Of a stretch of DNA of 64,000 bases, positions 14,916 through 23,811 are shown piece by piece; positions within the stretch are counted from its first letter, which is position 1; every line of letters starts with the position of its first letter. Under the pieces are notes generated by a model, which searched no databases, was not told the DNA's origin, and was given only the letters and a program-made list of their open reading frames with translations. Source of the stretch: Marinicrinis sediminis. GTDB lineage: Bacteria > Bacillota > Bacilli > Paenibacillales > KCTC-33676. Made by a program: the position numbers and the translations under genes. The stretch spans positions 1 through 64,000 of the forward strand of contig NZ_JBHUMM010000037.1 of NCBI RefSeq assembly GCF_042685085.1, written 5' to 3'.

Positions 14916-15965
14916 GTGAAAAAATCTATGAAACGAGCGCTATCACTTTCTGTAGCTGGCGCGTTGCTGATGTCCAGCTCCGTCTATGCGTTCAATGACA
15001 TCCAGAATAGTCCGAACCGCAATCAAATTATGGAGCTCAAGCAAAACGGCGTCGTAAATGGCGTCAGCAAGGATCAATTCAACCCGCAAGGGGAAATGAC
15101 GTATGCCCAGGCCGTCAGCATGGTCGTCAGCGGCTTCAATCTGAATCTGGCCCATATGCTCTTCATCAAAGCCCCGCAGGCCTCGGATTCCTTCACACAG
15201 GTGCCGGAAGATGCCTGGTACTCGCAATCGTTCATTATTGCAGGCGTTTATGGTTTGGCCGTTGACCGCGATGTTAATCCGTCTGCGACCATCACCCGTG
15301 AAGAATTCGCCAGCCTGATCATGTCGGCGATTGAAGCGAAAGGCAATTATGCCTTTACCGAAATGTACTTCACCATCAATGATGAAGCCGATATCGATCC
15401 AGATTCCAAAGGCGACATTCAGAGCTTGTTGAATGCCTCCATTGTAGAACTGGATGAAAACCAGAACTTCTACCCGAAACGTGTCATTACGCGCGGAGAA
15501 GCAGCAGGCATTCTGTATGAAGCGCTGCAAATGGTCGACAATCAGGAACCGGTGGACACCGAGCTTCCGGATGGTGACGATCCCGTATCCAATCCGATCG
15601 ACTCTGATTTATATGAAGGGGACGAAGAAGTGACCCTCGACGATGAGCCTGTGATGAAAGTAAACAAGCTGGATTCGGGGGTTCAGGAAGTAACCGTTAC
15701 ATGGGGAGTCAAACCGAATTCCGGTTATTATCTCATTCTGGAGAAAGTAGAATTTACAGAATCGGGAGAGGCACACGTATATGTTAGAAAACACGTGCCG
15801 GTATGGACAGAGTCCTACTTGCAGGCCTTAACACAACCGAAAGTAAATGCGTATGTAGGCGGGGAGTACACCCCGGTTCTGAAAGTCCAAGAGCCAATCG
15901 AAAAGGAAAATCCGTTTGCAGGACCTCCGGTTGAGGAGCCTTCATCCCCTTCCACATCTTCCTAA
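14916..15965 (+). CDS. SLH-domain surface protein with PrcB-like C-terminal domain
   Basis: A 349-residue secreted protein. A signal peptide (1-25, ending SSSVYA-FND) is followed by three S-layer-homology-type repeats (about 26-205; FNDIQNSPNRNQIMEL, VPEDAWYSQSFI, ITREEFASLIM and ITRGEAAGILYEAL are typical), which attach proteins to the pyruvylated cell-wall polymer. An acidic linker (about 208-240) leads to a beta domain whose GYYLILEKVEF...YVRKHVPVW motifs resemble the C-terminal domain of PrcB, a partner of a Treponema surface protease. A Pro/Ser-rich tail ends it. The start is GTG behind AGGAG. It has its own terminator at 16021-16065. Confidence 0.75.
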   Translation: MKKSMKRALSLSVAGALLMSSSVYAFNDIQNSPNRNQIMELKQNGVVNGVSKDQFNPQGEMTYAQAVSMVVSGFNLNLAHMLFIKAPQASDSFTQVPEDAWYSQSFIIAGVYGLAVDRDVNPSATITREEFASLIMSAIEAKGNYAFTEMYFTINDEADIDPDSKGDIQSLLNASIVELDENQNFYPKRVITRGEAAGILYEALQMVDNQEPVDTELPDGDDPVSNPIDSDLYEGDEEVTLDDEPVMKVNKLDSGVQEVTVTWGVKPNSGYYLILEKVEFTESGEAHVYVRKHVPVWTESYLQALTQPKVNAYVGGEYTPVLKVQEPIEKENPFAGPPVEEPSSPSTSS

Positions 15966-16020
15966 GCCAGGAACATTCACAGCATTCATAGCAGGGGCAT
16001 CCATAACGGGTGGAAATACA

Positions 16021-16065
16021 AAAAAATTCCGTTCAACAGCATCAGCTGCCTGAACGGAATTTTTT
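16021..16065. terminator. Terminator of the SLH gene, bidirectional
   Basis: A perfect 15-bp stem, AAAAAATTCCGTTCA (16021-16035) against TGAACGGAATTTTTT (16051-16065), with T runs in both directions. It ends the SLH gene from the left and the tRNA transcript from the right. Confidence 0.9.
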
Positions 16066-16148
16066 ATGTCTTTATCTTTTTTGTAATTCTTTTTTACGCA
16101 ATGGTTATGTCTAAATCTATGTATCAGTCCGCAATCATACGTTCTTAA

Positions 16149-16225
16149 TGGTGGGCCCTGAGGGACTCGAACCCCCGACCAATCGGTTATGAGCCGATCG
16201 CTCTAACCAACTGAGCTAAAGGCCC
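16149..16225 (-). tRNA. tRNA-Ile2(CAU), possibly elongator tRNA-Met
   Basis: 77 nt including an encoded CCA. Acceptor GGGCCTT pairs with AGGGCCC and the anticodon loop is CTCATAA. Its 5' half is nearly identical to the Bacillus tRNA-Ile2 whose CAU anticodon is converted to lysidine by TilS; an elongator tRNA-Met cannot be excluded by eye. It is cotranscribed behind the initiator tRNA, 12 bp away. Confidence 0.9.
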
Positions 16226-16237
16226 GCATGATGAGGT

Positions 16238-16314
<77 letters not shown>

Positions 16315-16375
16315 TCATTTCAGTGCTGTCGATTACTTGTCGATCACTTGTTGAATACGAACAGCGACAAGAACT

Positions 16376-16405
16376 AATATACACCAATTTGCTCATCCAT
16401 GTCAA
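16376..16405 (-). promoter_or_regulatory. Promoter of the tRNA pair
   Basis: On the minus strand: TTGACA (16400-16405), 18-bp spacer, TATATT (16376-16381), about 60 bp before the initiator tRNA. It overlaps nothing else; the microprotein gene ends just upstream. Confidence 0.75.
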
Positions 16406-16426
16406 GCCAATCATCTGAATTCTTTT

Positions 16427-16591
16427 CTACAGCGTGTAGCGAACTCCGAAACGTCCTTTTCTCGAACGGTATATCTCCACATGTTCTGGACATTCATAGC
16501 CGTACAACCACCAGTCCTCTTCCATTCGTCTGGCTACACAGCTCGCCTGGAATTTGGTGTTATACAAGCGATTCCAGTATACCCAATTCAT
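16427..16591 (-). CDS. Aromatic- and Arg-rich microprotein, 54 aa
   Basis: A 54-residue protein beginning MNWVYWNRLYNTKF and ending SRKGRFGVRYTL. It has four Trp, six Tyr, two Cys (C18, C34) and a strongly basic tail, with no membrane segment. GGAG lies 9 bases before the ATG. The density of conserved-looking aromatic residues in a frame this short suggests a real protein and not chance. I do not know its function. It lies alone between the tRNA promoter and the PgpA-like gene, on the same strand as both. Confidence 0.55.
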   Translation of the reverse strand: MNWVYWNRLYNTKFQASCVARRMEEDWWLYGYECPEHVEIYRSRKGRFGVRYTL

Positions 16592-16727
16592 GTCTTACCA
16601 CTCCATTACGGTTACTAAGCGCTGCTCTCTTCTAGCATAACCAGATGGCGTGGATTTCTTACACATGAATTCAGATTTCAGACGCTTTCTTTGCTGCAGA
16701 CCCCTACATCCGTTGCCTGCTTATAGC

Positions 16728-17261
16728 TTAACCGGCAAACGGTTCGATGTTTCCTTCCCGCTCTTCCTCATCCCGCATGCGATGCGCAATCCGTCCGGAA
16801 GCAGATGCGGCAATGCTGGCCACCAGATCATCCAGGAACGTATGCACGCCTTTGCCTGTCTTTGTATCCAGCTTGCGAATAATCCCGATTTTATTTTTAT
16901 CCAGATGACCGAACGTGGTCACCCCAATCGACCCGTATCCAAGTACTGACCCCAGGGCCAGCGTCTCGTCACAGCCAAACAGCCCTTCATCGGACTCTAC
17001 AATGGATTGCAGCGGTTCAGACAGCTTCTTCTGTTCCGCCAGCTCGTCCAGTTCAATTCCAACCAGCAAAGCATGCTGAAGCTCACGTTTGCGCAGCACT
17101 GCGTGCACACTCTCTGCGCATTCCTCCATAGTCAGATCCGGTTGATAGGGAGATTGCATCTCGAACACGATGTAGGCGATATCCTCGATCGTGACGCCGC
17201 GGTCACTCAGCTTTCTTAGTGCGGCCTCATGCACTTCTTTGCTATGTACTCTTCTTGTCAT
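16728..17261 (-). CDS. pgpA: PgpA/YutG-family phosphatase
   Basis: About 177 residues. The C-terminal half has the phosphatidylglycerophosphatase-A pattern as found in Bacillus YutG: DETLALGSVLGYGSIGVTTFGHLDKNKIG, then HTFLDDLVASIAASA. The N-terminal helical part (EVHEAALRKLSDRGVTIEDIAYIVFEMQ) is the Firmicute-specific extension. Classic PgpA dephosphorylates PGP to phosphatidylglycerol; the Firmicute homologues lack the usual membrane helices, so the true substrate may differ. The ATG at 17261 is chosen because GAGGTGA stands 7 bases before it. Confidence 0.75.
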   Translation of the reverse strand: MTRRVHSKEVHEAALRKLSDRGVTIEDIAYIVFEMQSPYQPDLTMEECAESVHAVLRKRELQHALLVGIELDELAEQKKLSEPLQSIVESDEGLFGCDETLALGSVLGYGSIGVTTFGHLDKNKIGIIRKLDTKTGKGVHTFLDDLVASIAASASGRIAHRMRDEEEREGNIEPFAG

Positions 17262-17318
17262 CGTGCTCACCTCTTCTGTGAATTTGTACTATTATATCAT
17301 GTACCTCCTCATACGGAA

Positions 17319-17363
17319 ACAGCCCTCCCGCCTATACGAAATGATCGTAGGCAGGAGGGCTGT
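17319..17363 (-). terminator. Probable terminator of the MacAB-like operon
   Basis: ACAGCCCTCC (17319-17328) pairs with GGAGGGCTGT (17354-17363), extended by GCCTA/TAGGC inside. The T run behind it on the minus strand is short (TTT). It lies 25 bp past the solute-binding gene. Confidence 0.6.
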
Positions 17364-17387
17364 GATCCAAATCAATTAGTCAAACGT

Positions 17388-18887
17388 CTATTCGATCACT
17401 TCAATCGTGGCCTCAGATTCTGTAACAGCGCCATCGATCGGGATCCCGAACCCATTGTCACCTTGCGGACGCTGCAGCATTTCATTCCCTCTGGCCGTCC
17501 ACTCCTGCAAGGCCTCTTTCACTGTCATTTCACCATTCGAGGCCCGGTTAAAGAGGTCATAAGCAAAGGAGCTCACTTCCCAGTAGCGGTTGTTCCGATA
17601 ATCTGCGAGATAAGGGTTCGGTCCTGTTTTAAGTGTATAGAAAGCTTCCAGATTAATATCATATCCGGCTGGCTCTTCGATGTACGATTTGCGAGATACC
17701 ATATTATAGGTGCTCTTGGACTTCAGCTTCGCCCATTCTTCCCCATTGATAAAGGCAATCATTTCCCAAGCATCCTCCGTATTTTGCGCTTTAGCCGGAA
17801 TCGCCATGATCGGATCAAGGGAGGCGAATCCACCCGTGTCCGGCTGGTCAGGATGTACCGGATAGGTAACAAAATCCCACGTGAACGGCTCAAAATCATC
17901 CATTTCATTCGCATACGTCATCGCGGTAATGATTTCGTTGATCTGTCCGTAGTCCATCAGCATCATCGCCGTGCGACCGGAGAGGAAATTGTGACTGTAG
18001 TAGCGGCTTCTCATTTGTTGCTCGGTCATCTTCTCATAGTCCGGCTCTTCAGGAAAAATATTTGCTTCCTTCAGCTGAATCATTTTCGTCCACACCTGCT
18101 CCCATTCCGGGGAATCCACCAGCATGGTATTCGCTTCCGGATCATACACCTGCAAGCCAAGCGATGACGTGTATGATCTCATATCTTCAAACAAATTTCT
18201 GCTGTTGGACCATTGGGTGAAGGCGAAGCCATACTTCTTCTCATCCGCAGTCGCATAATGTGCACTGATCCGCTGAGCCAAATCAAAAATTTCATCCCAG
18301 GTCATTTTATCTGTAGGAGGGGATACCCCTGCTTCTGTAAAAATATCCAGATTGTAAATAAGTGCTGCAGAAGAAAACGTTGGCGCCAAGGCATACATTT
18401 CACCATTTCCTGCTTCACGCAGACTGTCCTTTACGACAGGCACAAAATCTTCCAGATCGAATTCATTGTCCTGAATAAATGGCTCCAGCGATTGCAGCAG
18501 ATTGTTCTCCACAAATTGCTGCAGGCTGTTTTGGTCCACGAACAGCAAATCCGGCGGATTGTCGCCTTCCAGCAGCTTGGTCATTTCTTCCACCGCATCC
18601 GGCTCCTGATTCGGGTTTTCATAATTTTCATTCGTGAAATAATGTTTGTTCCAATCCACAGCCGATACAAATTCAATTTCGATGTTCGGATTCGCAAAGG
18701 CATACAGATCTGTATACGTACTGCGCAAATGCTCGTTATTGCCGCTTCCGTACAGCGTGGCTATTCGCAGCAACCGCTTCTCTCCGTCTGTATCCCCTGA
18801 ATCCTTGCTGCAGGCAGCCAGCACAGTTAGCATCATGACAACCGCCAGCGTCAACGCAGACCATTTCGTCCACTTACTTCTTTTCAT
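17388..18887 (-). CDS. Solute-binding lipoprotein, sugar-ABC type, in an export operon
   Basis: A 499-residue lipoprotein: signal peptide 1-25, lipobox LAAC with Cys26, then an extracellular solute-binding fold of the family-1 sugar type (PDLLFVDQNSLQQFVENNLLQSLEPFI..., MYALAPTFSSAALIYNLDIF, MTWDEIFDLAQRI, and GEEWAKLKSKSTYNMVSRK near the end). Such proteins normally feed MalFG-type importers, but no such permease is near. Its ATG lies 14 bases inside the 3' end of the upstream ATPase gene, so it is translationally coupled to the MacB-like system. It may sense or capture the ligand of that system. Confidence 0.8.
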   Translation of the reverse strand: MKRSKWTKWSALTLAVVMMLTVLAACSKDSGDTDGEKRLLRIATLYGSGNNEHLRSTYTDLYAFANPNIEIEFVSAVDWNKHYFTNENYENPNQEPDAVEEMTKLLEGDNPPDLLFVDQNSLQQFVENNLLQSLEPFIQDNEFDLEDFVPVVKDSLREAGNGEMYALAPTFSSAALIYNLDIFTEAGVSPPTDKMTWDEIFDLAQRISAHYATADEKKYGFAFTQWSNSRNLFEDMRSYTSSLGLQVYDPEANTMLVDSPEWEQVWTKMIQLKEANIFPEEPDYEKMTEQQMRSRYYSHNFLSGRTAMMLMDYGQINEIITAMTYANEMDDFEPFTWDFVTYPVHPDQPDTGGFASLDPIMAIPAKAQNTEDAWEMIAFINGEEWAKLKSKSTYNMVSRKSYIEEPAGYDINLEAFYTLKTGPNPYLADYRNNRYWEVSSFAYDLFNRASNGEMTVKEALQEWTARGNEMLQRPQGDNGFGIPIDGAVTESEATIEVIE

Positions 18888-19767
18888 TCAGATTCCCCTC
18901 CAATTTTTTCGGTGACTTAATGACAATCTGATCACCATCAAACTCCATCGATGCTTTATTATCTATATTCAGCGCCTCCAGAAAATCCTTTGGAATCTGC
19001 AGGCGGCCTACTCGATCCACCACCACATACTCTTCATGCGCTTCCCCGATCCTTCTGCTTCCTTCCTGACTGAGCAGATCGAGATTCGGATTTCGCTTCA
19101 CGAACTCGGTGCTGGTCAGCCCGTCACGGATCGCTATCACCCGATCGACCTTACCAGCGAGCGTCAAATCATGCGTCACAATGACAATGGTCACCCCGAG
19201 CTCCTTGTTCATGCGCCGAAAAATATCCATAATCATATCGGCCGTTTGCGTATCCACAGAACCGGTCGGCTCATCCGCCAGCAGCAGCGAAGGTCGGTTG
19301 GCCAATGAAATCGCGATGGCCACACGCTGCTGTTCACCACCTGAGAGCTGCTGAAGCTTATTATGCATACGTTCCTTCAGCCCGACCCATTCGAGCAGTT
19401 GCCTCGCATATGCCCGATCCAGCTTCCCACTGAGCATCATCGGCATCTCGACATTCTCGATCGCGGTCAGGTAAGGCACCAGATTCCGTGCATTGTTTTG
19501 CCAGATGAAGCCCACTGTTTTTCGCTTGTATTCCACCAGCTGGTCATCCGTCATTTTCAGCAGATTCCATTCCCCTACCCGCACCTGACCGGCTGAAGGT
19601 TTATCCAGACCACCCAGAATGTTCAACAGGGTAGATTTCCCGCTGCCGCTGTTTCCGATGATCGCCATCATCTCACCCGGCTTTACGTGAATATTCAGTC
19701 CCTGCAAGGCCACAACCTCAATTTCATCGGTCTGGTAAATCTTGACCAGTCCTTCACATTCAATCAT
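18874..19767 (-). CDS. ABC ATPase fused to a C-terminal AbrB-like domain
   Basis: A 297-residue protein. Residues 1-225 form a LolD/MacB-type ATPase: Walker A GNSGSGKS (38-45), signature LSGGEQQR (about 142-149), Walker B LLLADEPT, switch His in VTHD. Residues about 245-288 read EEYVVVDRVGRLQIPKDFLEALNI...FDGDQIVIKSP, the pattern of the AbrB/SpoVT swapped-hairpin domain, normally a DNA-binding and dimerisation module. An ATPase with this tail is unusual. It follows the permease gene by 4 bp and overlaps the binding-protein gene by 14. The tail may dimerise the ATPase or tie transport to gene control. Confidence 0.85.
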   Translation of the reverse strand: MIECEGLVKIYQTDEIEVVALQGLNIHVKPGEMMAIIGNSGSGKSTLLNILGGLDKPSAGQVRVGEWNLLKMTDDQLVEYKRKTVGFIWQNNARNLVPYLTAIENVEMPMMLSGKLDRAYARQLLEWVGLKERMHNKLQQLSGGEQQRVAIAISLANRPSLLLADEPTGSVDTQTADMIMDIFRRMNKELGVTIVIVTHDLTLAGKVDRVIAIRDGLTSTEFVKRNPNLDLLSQEGSRRIGEAHEEYVVVDRVGRLQIPKDFLEALNIDNKASMEFDGDQIVIKSPKKLEGNLNEKK

Positions 19768-19771
19768 GGGA

Positions 19772-22672
19772 TCAACGCTCCTCTCCGAGTTTCACCGCCT
19801 GATGGACACGCAGCTTGCGAATGTGCATGAATAGCAGGGCGGCCCCGATCACCATCATCACAGATACGACCATGTAGAGCTGCATCGTATCCTGTGAATC
19901 GAACACAACTTTGAACGGAGGGACCTGCTTTTGCGCACTTTCCGACGTTTCCAGAAACGGCAGGAAGAGCAAGCTGGTCAACTTGCCGATCAATACCCCG
20001 AGTCCGATCGCAAGTCCGGCTGTAAACACCTGCTCCAGAAACAGCATGCCAGTCAGCTGCCTGCGCGACAATCCCATCGCTCTGAGCACCCCGAACTGCA
20101 CAACTCTGCTGGACAGATTGAAGAACCAGTACAGCACATATCCAGTCAGTGACACCATCACCGATACGAGAAATCCGAGACTCAAAATCCCGAATACTCC
20201 CCCACGTGAAGGATGCTTCTCCTGCTTGACCAATTCGCTGCGCATATCCTGAATGGATGACAGCTGAATGCCTTTCTCAGCCAGCGCTTCCACCATCGGT
20301 GTGGCCGGTGCGCCATCCTCCATTTTCAGCCATACCTCATAAGGGATGATCGGAACCTGATCATATATGTAGTCCAGGTTGGCCACAAAAAACGGTTGTT
20401 CATCTGGATACTGTGAAGGCCAGTAAGGGACTGTGGCCGCTACGATAAATTCAATCGACTGTTGCTCAATCGCAATATTGATGATGTCTCCAGCTTCCAG
20501 CCGATGCCGCTCGGCGAAACTCTCCGGCACGATCACCGCCGCTTCATGAAAGCCCAGTACATTCAAATAATGATTCTGATGGACGGGAAGGAGGTCTCCA
20601 TCCCGGAACCAGGCCACCTCAGAGAAGGACAGATTGTCAATGCCCAGCACAACACCCTGACCGGCTGTACGTCCAGCCACTACTGCATTGCCCGGTGTCT
20701 TCAGCACTCTGGCAGCCTGCTCCACGCCTGGCAAGTTTTGAAAGATCTGAAAAGGAGGCTCGCGGTAGTTCACCTTGACCGGGGGCTTCTGTCCGCCAGG
20801 CTGATTGGGCCCGCCCGGTTGACCTCCGCCACCGCCATTGTCCGGATTTTCTCCGCCTCCTTTGTCCTCCCCAGGCTGCTTCGGAGGAGCATCCGGGAAA
20901 ACTTCCACAAACCCTTCCCATACGCTACGCACCACGACATCCGTCCCGTACTCGTACTGCGTGCGCTCCGTTGAATTTTGATCAATCGTTCGGGCCGAGG
21001 ACGCATTATAGACCCCAAGACCAAGCGTCAGAATCAACAGCAGCATGAGCGGATAATACGATCTCGCGGAACGGGACAGCTGTGTCAGAGTCAGGTACAG
21101 CGGAACAGGCATGAATGATTTGCCCAGCCATGTAAACAGCTTCAGCAGCCACGGGAAAATGCGCAGGAACAGCAGTCCCAATGAGAAAATACTAAGCGCG
21201 GGCACAAAGAACAGCAAAGGCTGCACCTGCAGCTCACTGTTGGACAGGCCCGTCTGCATAGACAGTACCTGATTCTGCTCAAAAGTGTACCAGCCATAAC
21301 CGACTGCCCCCACCAGTGCCACATCGAGAAACCAGCGCATCCAGAGTGGCTTGCGGTCTCCCCGCGCCATTTGCTTGCGCATGCCTACAATGGATTGTCT
21401 GGCATACGAGATGGCAGGAATGAGACTGGACAGCATGGCGATCAGCACCGTAACCAGTCCGTACAGCACGGCATCCATATTGATATCGATCGGAATGGAT
21501 GACCGATTGACAAATGATAAAAAGCCGTTCGATGAACCGATGCTTTTTGCCATAAACCAGCCCAGCAGCGGCCCTGTCAAAATGGCAACTGCACCGAGCA
21601 GCAGTCCTTCAATAAAATAAACGAGGAAAATTTGCTTCGTACTGCCTCCCCGGCTGCGAAGCACGGCAATGTCACTGCGCTGACGTTCCAGCGACTGTCT
21701 GGCATTCATCGCGATATAATAAAAGACCATCGCAATCATCGGAGCCGCCAGCGTAAACAGCAGAGCTTGCAATTGCAGGCTTTGCTTGCGGAAGTCTTTC
21801 AGCATGTCTTCGAATGAGAGATCAACTTTTGTATTTTTCAGCAACTGATATACATCGACATCCAGTCTCTCCAGTGTGCCAGCCAGGGAAGACAGCTGAC
21901 TCGTCTGAATGTCCCGCAGATCGATATTGTAATACCATTTGGCCAAATCCAGCGGCAAACGCTGTTTTTCCAGCAATTCTTCCTCCATGACCTTCTCGCT
22001 GATCACAAAAGTATTCAGCATCGCATCCATGCCCTGAAACCAGTAGGCATCAAACGGATTGGTCGATCCCTCGGGCTCAAAGGTTCCCACGATCTTCACT
22101 TTAATCGTGCTGTTCACATTTCCTGCCGAGACGGGATACGCATACGTCTCTCCCACCCTGAAATAATTGCGGTACAAGGAATCCTGAAGCACAATGGCCT
22201 CCACGACCCCGTTTTTCATCTCATCACTGAACAGGCTGCCGCTCTCCACACGGATATGAGACTGCACATCTGTCAGGGACATCATGGACATCTGGCGTCG
22301 CTTGCTTGCATCGGTATCCGGGTCCAGCGGTTTGATACGGGTGGAGCGAAGCGAATATGCTCGCACATAGTTATGTTGAGGGAATGCGATTTTTTCCGGA
22401 ATTTCGTCCGTTATGTATTGATTGACTTCCTTCAGTGCATCCAAATCCGGTTTTTCTGCCCCAACTGCCTGATAACGAATGAGCAGTGATCCGGCTGGCA
22501 GTCCGCTGTTGTTCTCCATCAGGGAGTTCGCTACAACCCGCTTCAGCGATCCATTGGCATACATCGGGATACTGGTTGAGAATGCCACCGCGATAATAAG
22601 TCCCGCCAGCGTACTGATCGTCAGCCAGCGGGTATTCCACATTTTTCGAAATACAAACCGCAGCATGAGCAT
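19772..22672 (-). CDS. Large FtsX/MacB-type ABC permease, 966 aa
   Basis: A 966-residue membrane protein with one helix near the start (about 17-35), a long extracellular domain, a first FtsX-like block of helices (about 300-430), further helices (about 445-560), a second extracellular domain and a final three-helix FtsX block (about 840-960). Between residues about 600 and 635 the second outer domain begins with a flexible Gly/Pro/Asn-rich linker. This two-block layout is that of LolCE/MacB-like exporters of lipids or peptides. Its ATG shares one base with the adaptor stop (TAATG), so the two are coupled. Substrate unknown. Confidence 0.85.
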   Translation of the reverse strand: MLMLRFVFRKMWNTRWLTISTLAGLIIAVAFSTSIPMYANGSLKRVVANSLMENNSGLPAGSLLIRYQAVGAEKPDLDALKEVNQYITDEIPEKIAFPQHNYVRAYSLRSTRIKPLDPDTDASKRRQMSMMSLTDVQSHIRVESGSLFSDEMKNGVVEAIVLQDSLYRNYFRVGETYAYPVSAGNVNSTIKVKIVGTFEPEGSTNPFDAYWFQGMDAMLNTFVISEKVMEEELLEKQRLPLDLAKWYYNIDLRDIQTSQLSSLAGTLERLDVDVYQLLKNTKVDLSFEDMLKDFRKQSLQLQALLFTLAAPMIAMVFYYIAMNARQSLERQRSDIAVLRSRGGSTKQIFLVYFIEGLLLGAVAILTGPLLGWFMAKSIGSSNGFLSFVNRSSIPIDINMDAVLYGLVTVLIAMLSSLIPAISYARQSIVGMRKQMARGDRKPLWMRWFLDVALVGAVGYGWYTFEQNQVLSMQTGLSNSELQVQPLLFFVPALSIFSLGLLFLRIFPWLLKLFTWLGKSFMPVPLYLTLTQLSRSARSYYPLMLLLILTLGLGVYNASSARTIDQNSTERTQYEYGTDVVVRSVWEGFVEVFPDAPPKQPGEDKGGGENPDNGGGGGQPGGPNQPGGQKPPVKVNYREPPFQIFQNLPGVEQAARVLKTPGNAVVAGRTAGQGVVLGIDNLSFSEVAWFRDGDLLPVHQNHYLNVLGFHEAAVIVPESFAERHRLEAGDIINIAIEQQSIEFIVAATVPYWPSQYPDEQPFFVANLDYIYDQVPIIPYEVWLKMEDGAPATPMVEALAEKGIQLSSIQDMRSELVKQEKHPSRGGVFGILSLGFLVSVMVSLTGYVLYWFFNLSSRVVQFGVLRAMGLSRRQLTGMLFLEQVFTAGLAIGLGVLIGKLTSLLFLPFLETSESAQKQVPPFKVVFDSQDTMQLYMVVSVMMVIGAALLFMHIRKLRVHQAVKLGEER

Positions 22673-23811
22673 TATTTACCCACTACTTTCTGACCGGGCT
22701 CCAGCCCTTTCACAATCTCCACGACCGTCGAGGATTGCTGCCCAACCTCAACGTCAACCTCCCGCTTGCTCCCGTCCTCGTCTACGACCTGCACGTAGGT
22801 GCGGCCTCCGTAAGTTCGCAAGGTAGAAGGAGGGATGACGATGGCATTTTCCTTACGCTGAATGACGATCGCGACACTCAGTGGGGTACCGCGGTTCAAC
22901 CCTTCCGGCATTTCACTGAGTTCAACCACAAGGAAATCCTCGATCTTCTCTATTTTGGTCCCGCCACCATTCGGATTGTACGGATCGAAACCGTTGAACG
23001 AATCCCGATTCCCCTCCGACGTTTCATTGACCGGCATCTGCTTGACTTTTCCCTTGTGCTGTCCAGCTCCGTTAATCTCTACAATCGCCTCCATCCCCGG
23101 GGCGACCTTTTGCAGATCGTTGCTGCTGAGCTTTGCCGTCACCGCCAGCTGGGTCAGATCAGCCAGTACGGCCACCGGACTGTATGCCTTCACCTGATCC
23201 CCCTTGGCAGCACTGATGGTCACAATCGTGCCGCTAAACGGCGCCGTCAGCGTTGAACGTCCAATCTGTTCCTGAAGCTCCGTCAGCTCCAGACGCTGCT
23301 TCTCGAATTGAATCTTCTCCCGTTCAAATTCTTCATCGGTCATCTGATCCTGGTTCCGCAGCGTCTGCTTCATCCGCAGCTCCGCTTCCCGAAATCCGAG
23401 TCGCTTCTCGCGCAGTTGATCCTGCAATTCCTGTACATCCAGGGACATCAGCACGTCCCCCGCCTGGACAAAGTCACCCGGCGCGATGTAAATATCCCGA
23501 ATCCGCTTTCCTTCCTCTGTGAAGAACAGCGTTTCCTCTCTGGCCGACATCAGCTTGCCTACCCCGCTCACCTTTGACTCAATCGTTTGCGCGGCTGCTG
23601 CATAGACTGGCTTCTCCGACAGCTTCGGCGGCGTAATCACCGGTATGACTTCCTCCTGCTTTTCTTCGGGCAACAGGGCACAGCCACTGGCGCTAATTCC
23701 GATCATCACGGCCAGAACAGCCACCGTCCACTTTCTGCTTCGTTTACGATCATGGCTGTATGTCTTCGATCGCTGTTTCTGTAAATCTTCCATCCACCAT
23801 TTGATAGACAT
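22672..23811 (-). CDS. Membrane-fusion-type adaptor lipoprotein
   Basis: A 379-residue protein with a basic N-terminus, hydrophobic segment 28-41 and lipobox-like SASGC with Cys44. The rest follows the HlyD/MacA order: beta strand, barrel half VIAPGDFVQAGDVLMSLD-type lipoyl segment (written IYIAPGDFVQAGDVL here), alpha hairpin of about 130-180 (EKRLGFREAELRMKQTLRNQ...), second lipoyl half LTAPFSGTIVTISAAKGDQV, then beta barrel. In a Gram-positive cell it would stand outside the membrane on the permease. GGAGG lies 9 bases before the ATG, which overlaps the upstream ATPase gene by 62 bases. Confidence 0.85.
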   Translation of the reverse strand: MSIKWWMEDLQKQRSKTYSHDRKRSRKWTVAVLAVMIGISASGCALLPEEKQEEVIPVITPPKLSEKPVYAAAAQTIESKVSGVGKLMSAREETLFFTEEGKRIRDIYIAPGDFVQAGDVLMSLDVQELQDQLREKRLGFREAELRMKQTLRNQDQMTDEEFEREKIQFEKQRLELTELQEQIGRSTLTAPFSGTIVTISAAKGDQVKAYSPVAVLADLTQLAVTAKLSSNDLQKVAPGMEAIVEINGAGQHKGKVKQMPVNETSEGNRDSFNGFDPYNPNGGGTKIEKIEDFLVVELSEMPEGLNRGTPLSVAIVIQRKENAIVIPPSTLRTYGGRTYVQVVDEDGSKREVDVEVGQQSSTVVEIVKGLEPGQKVVGK

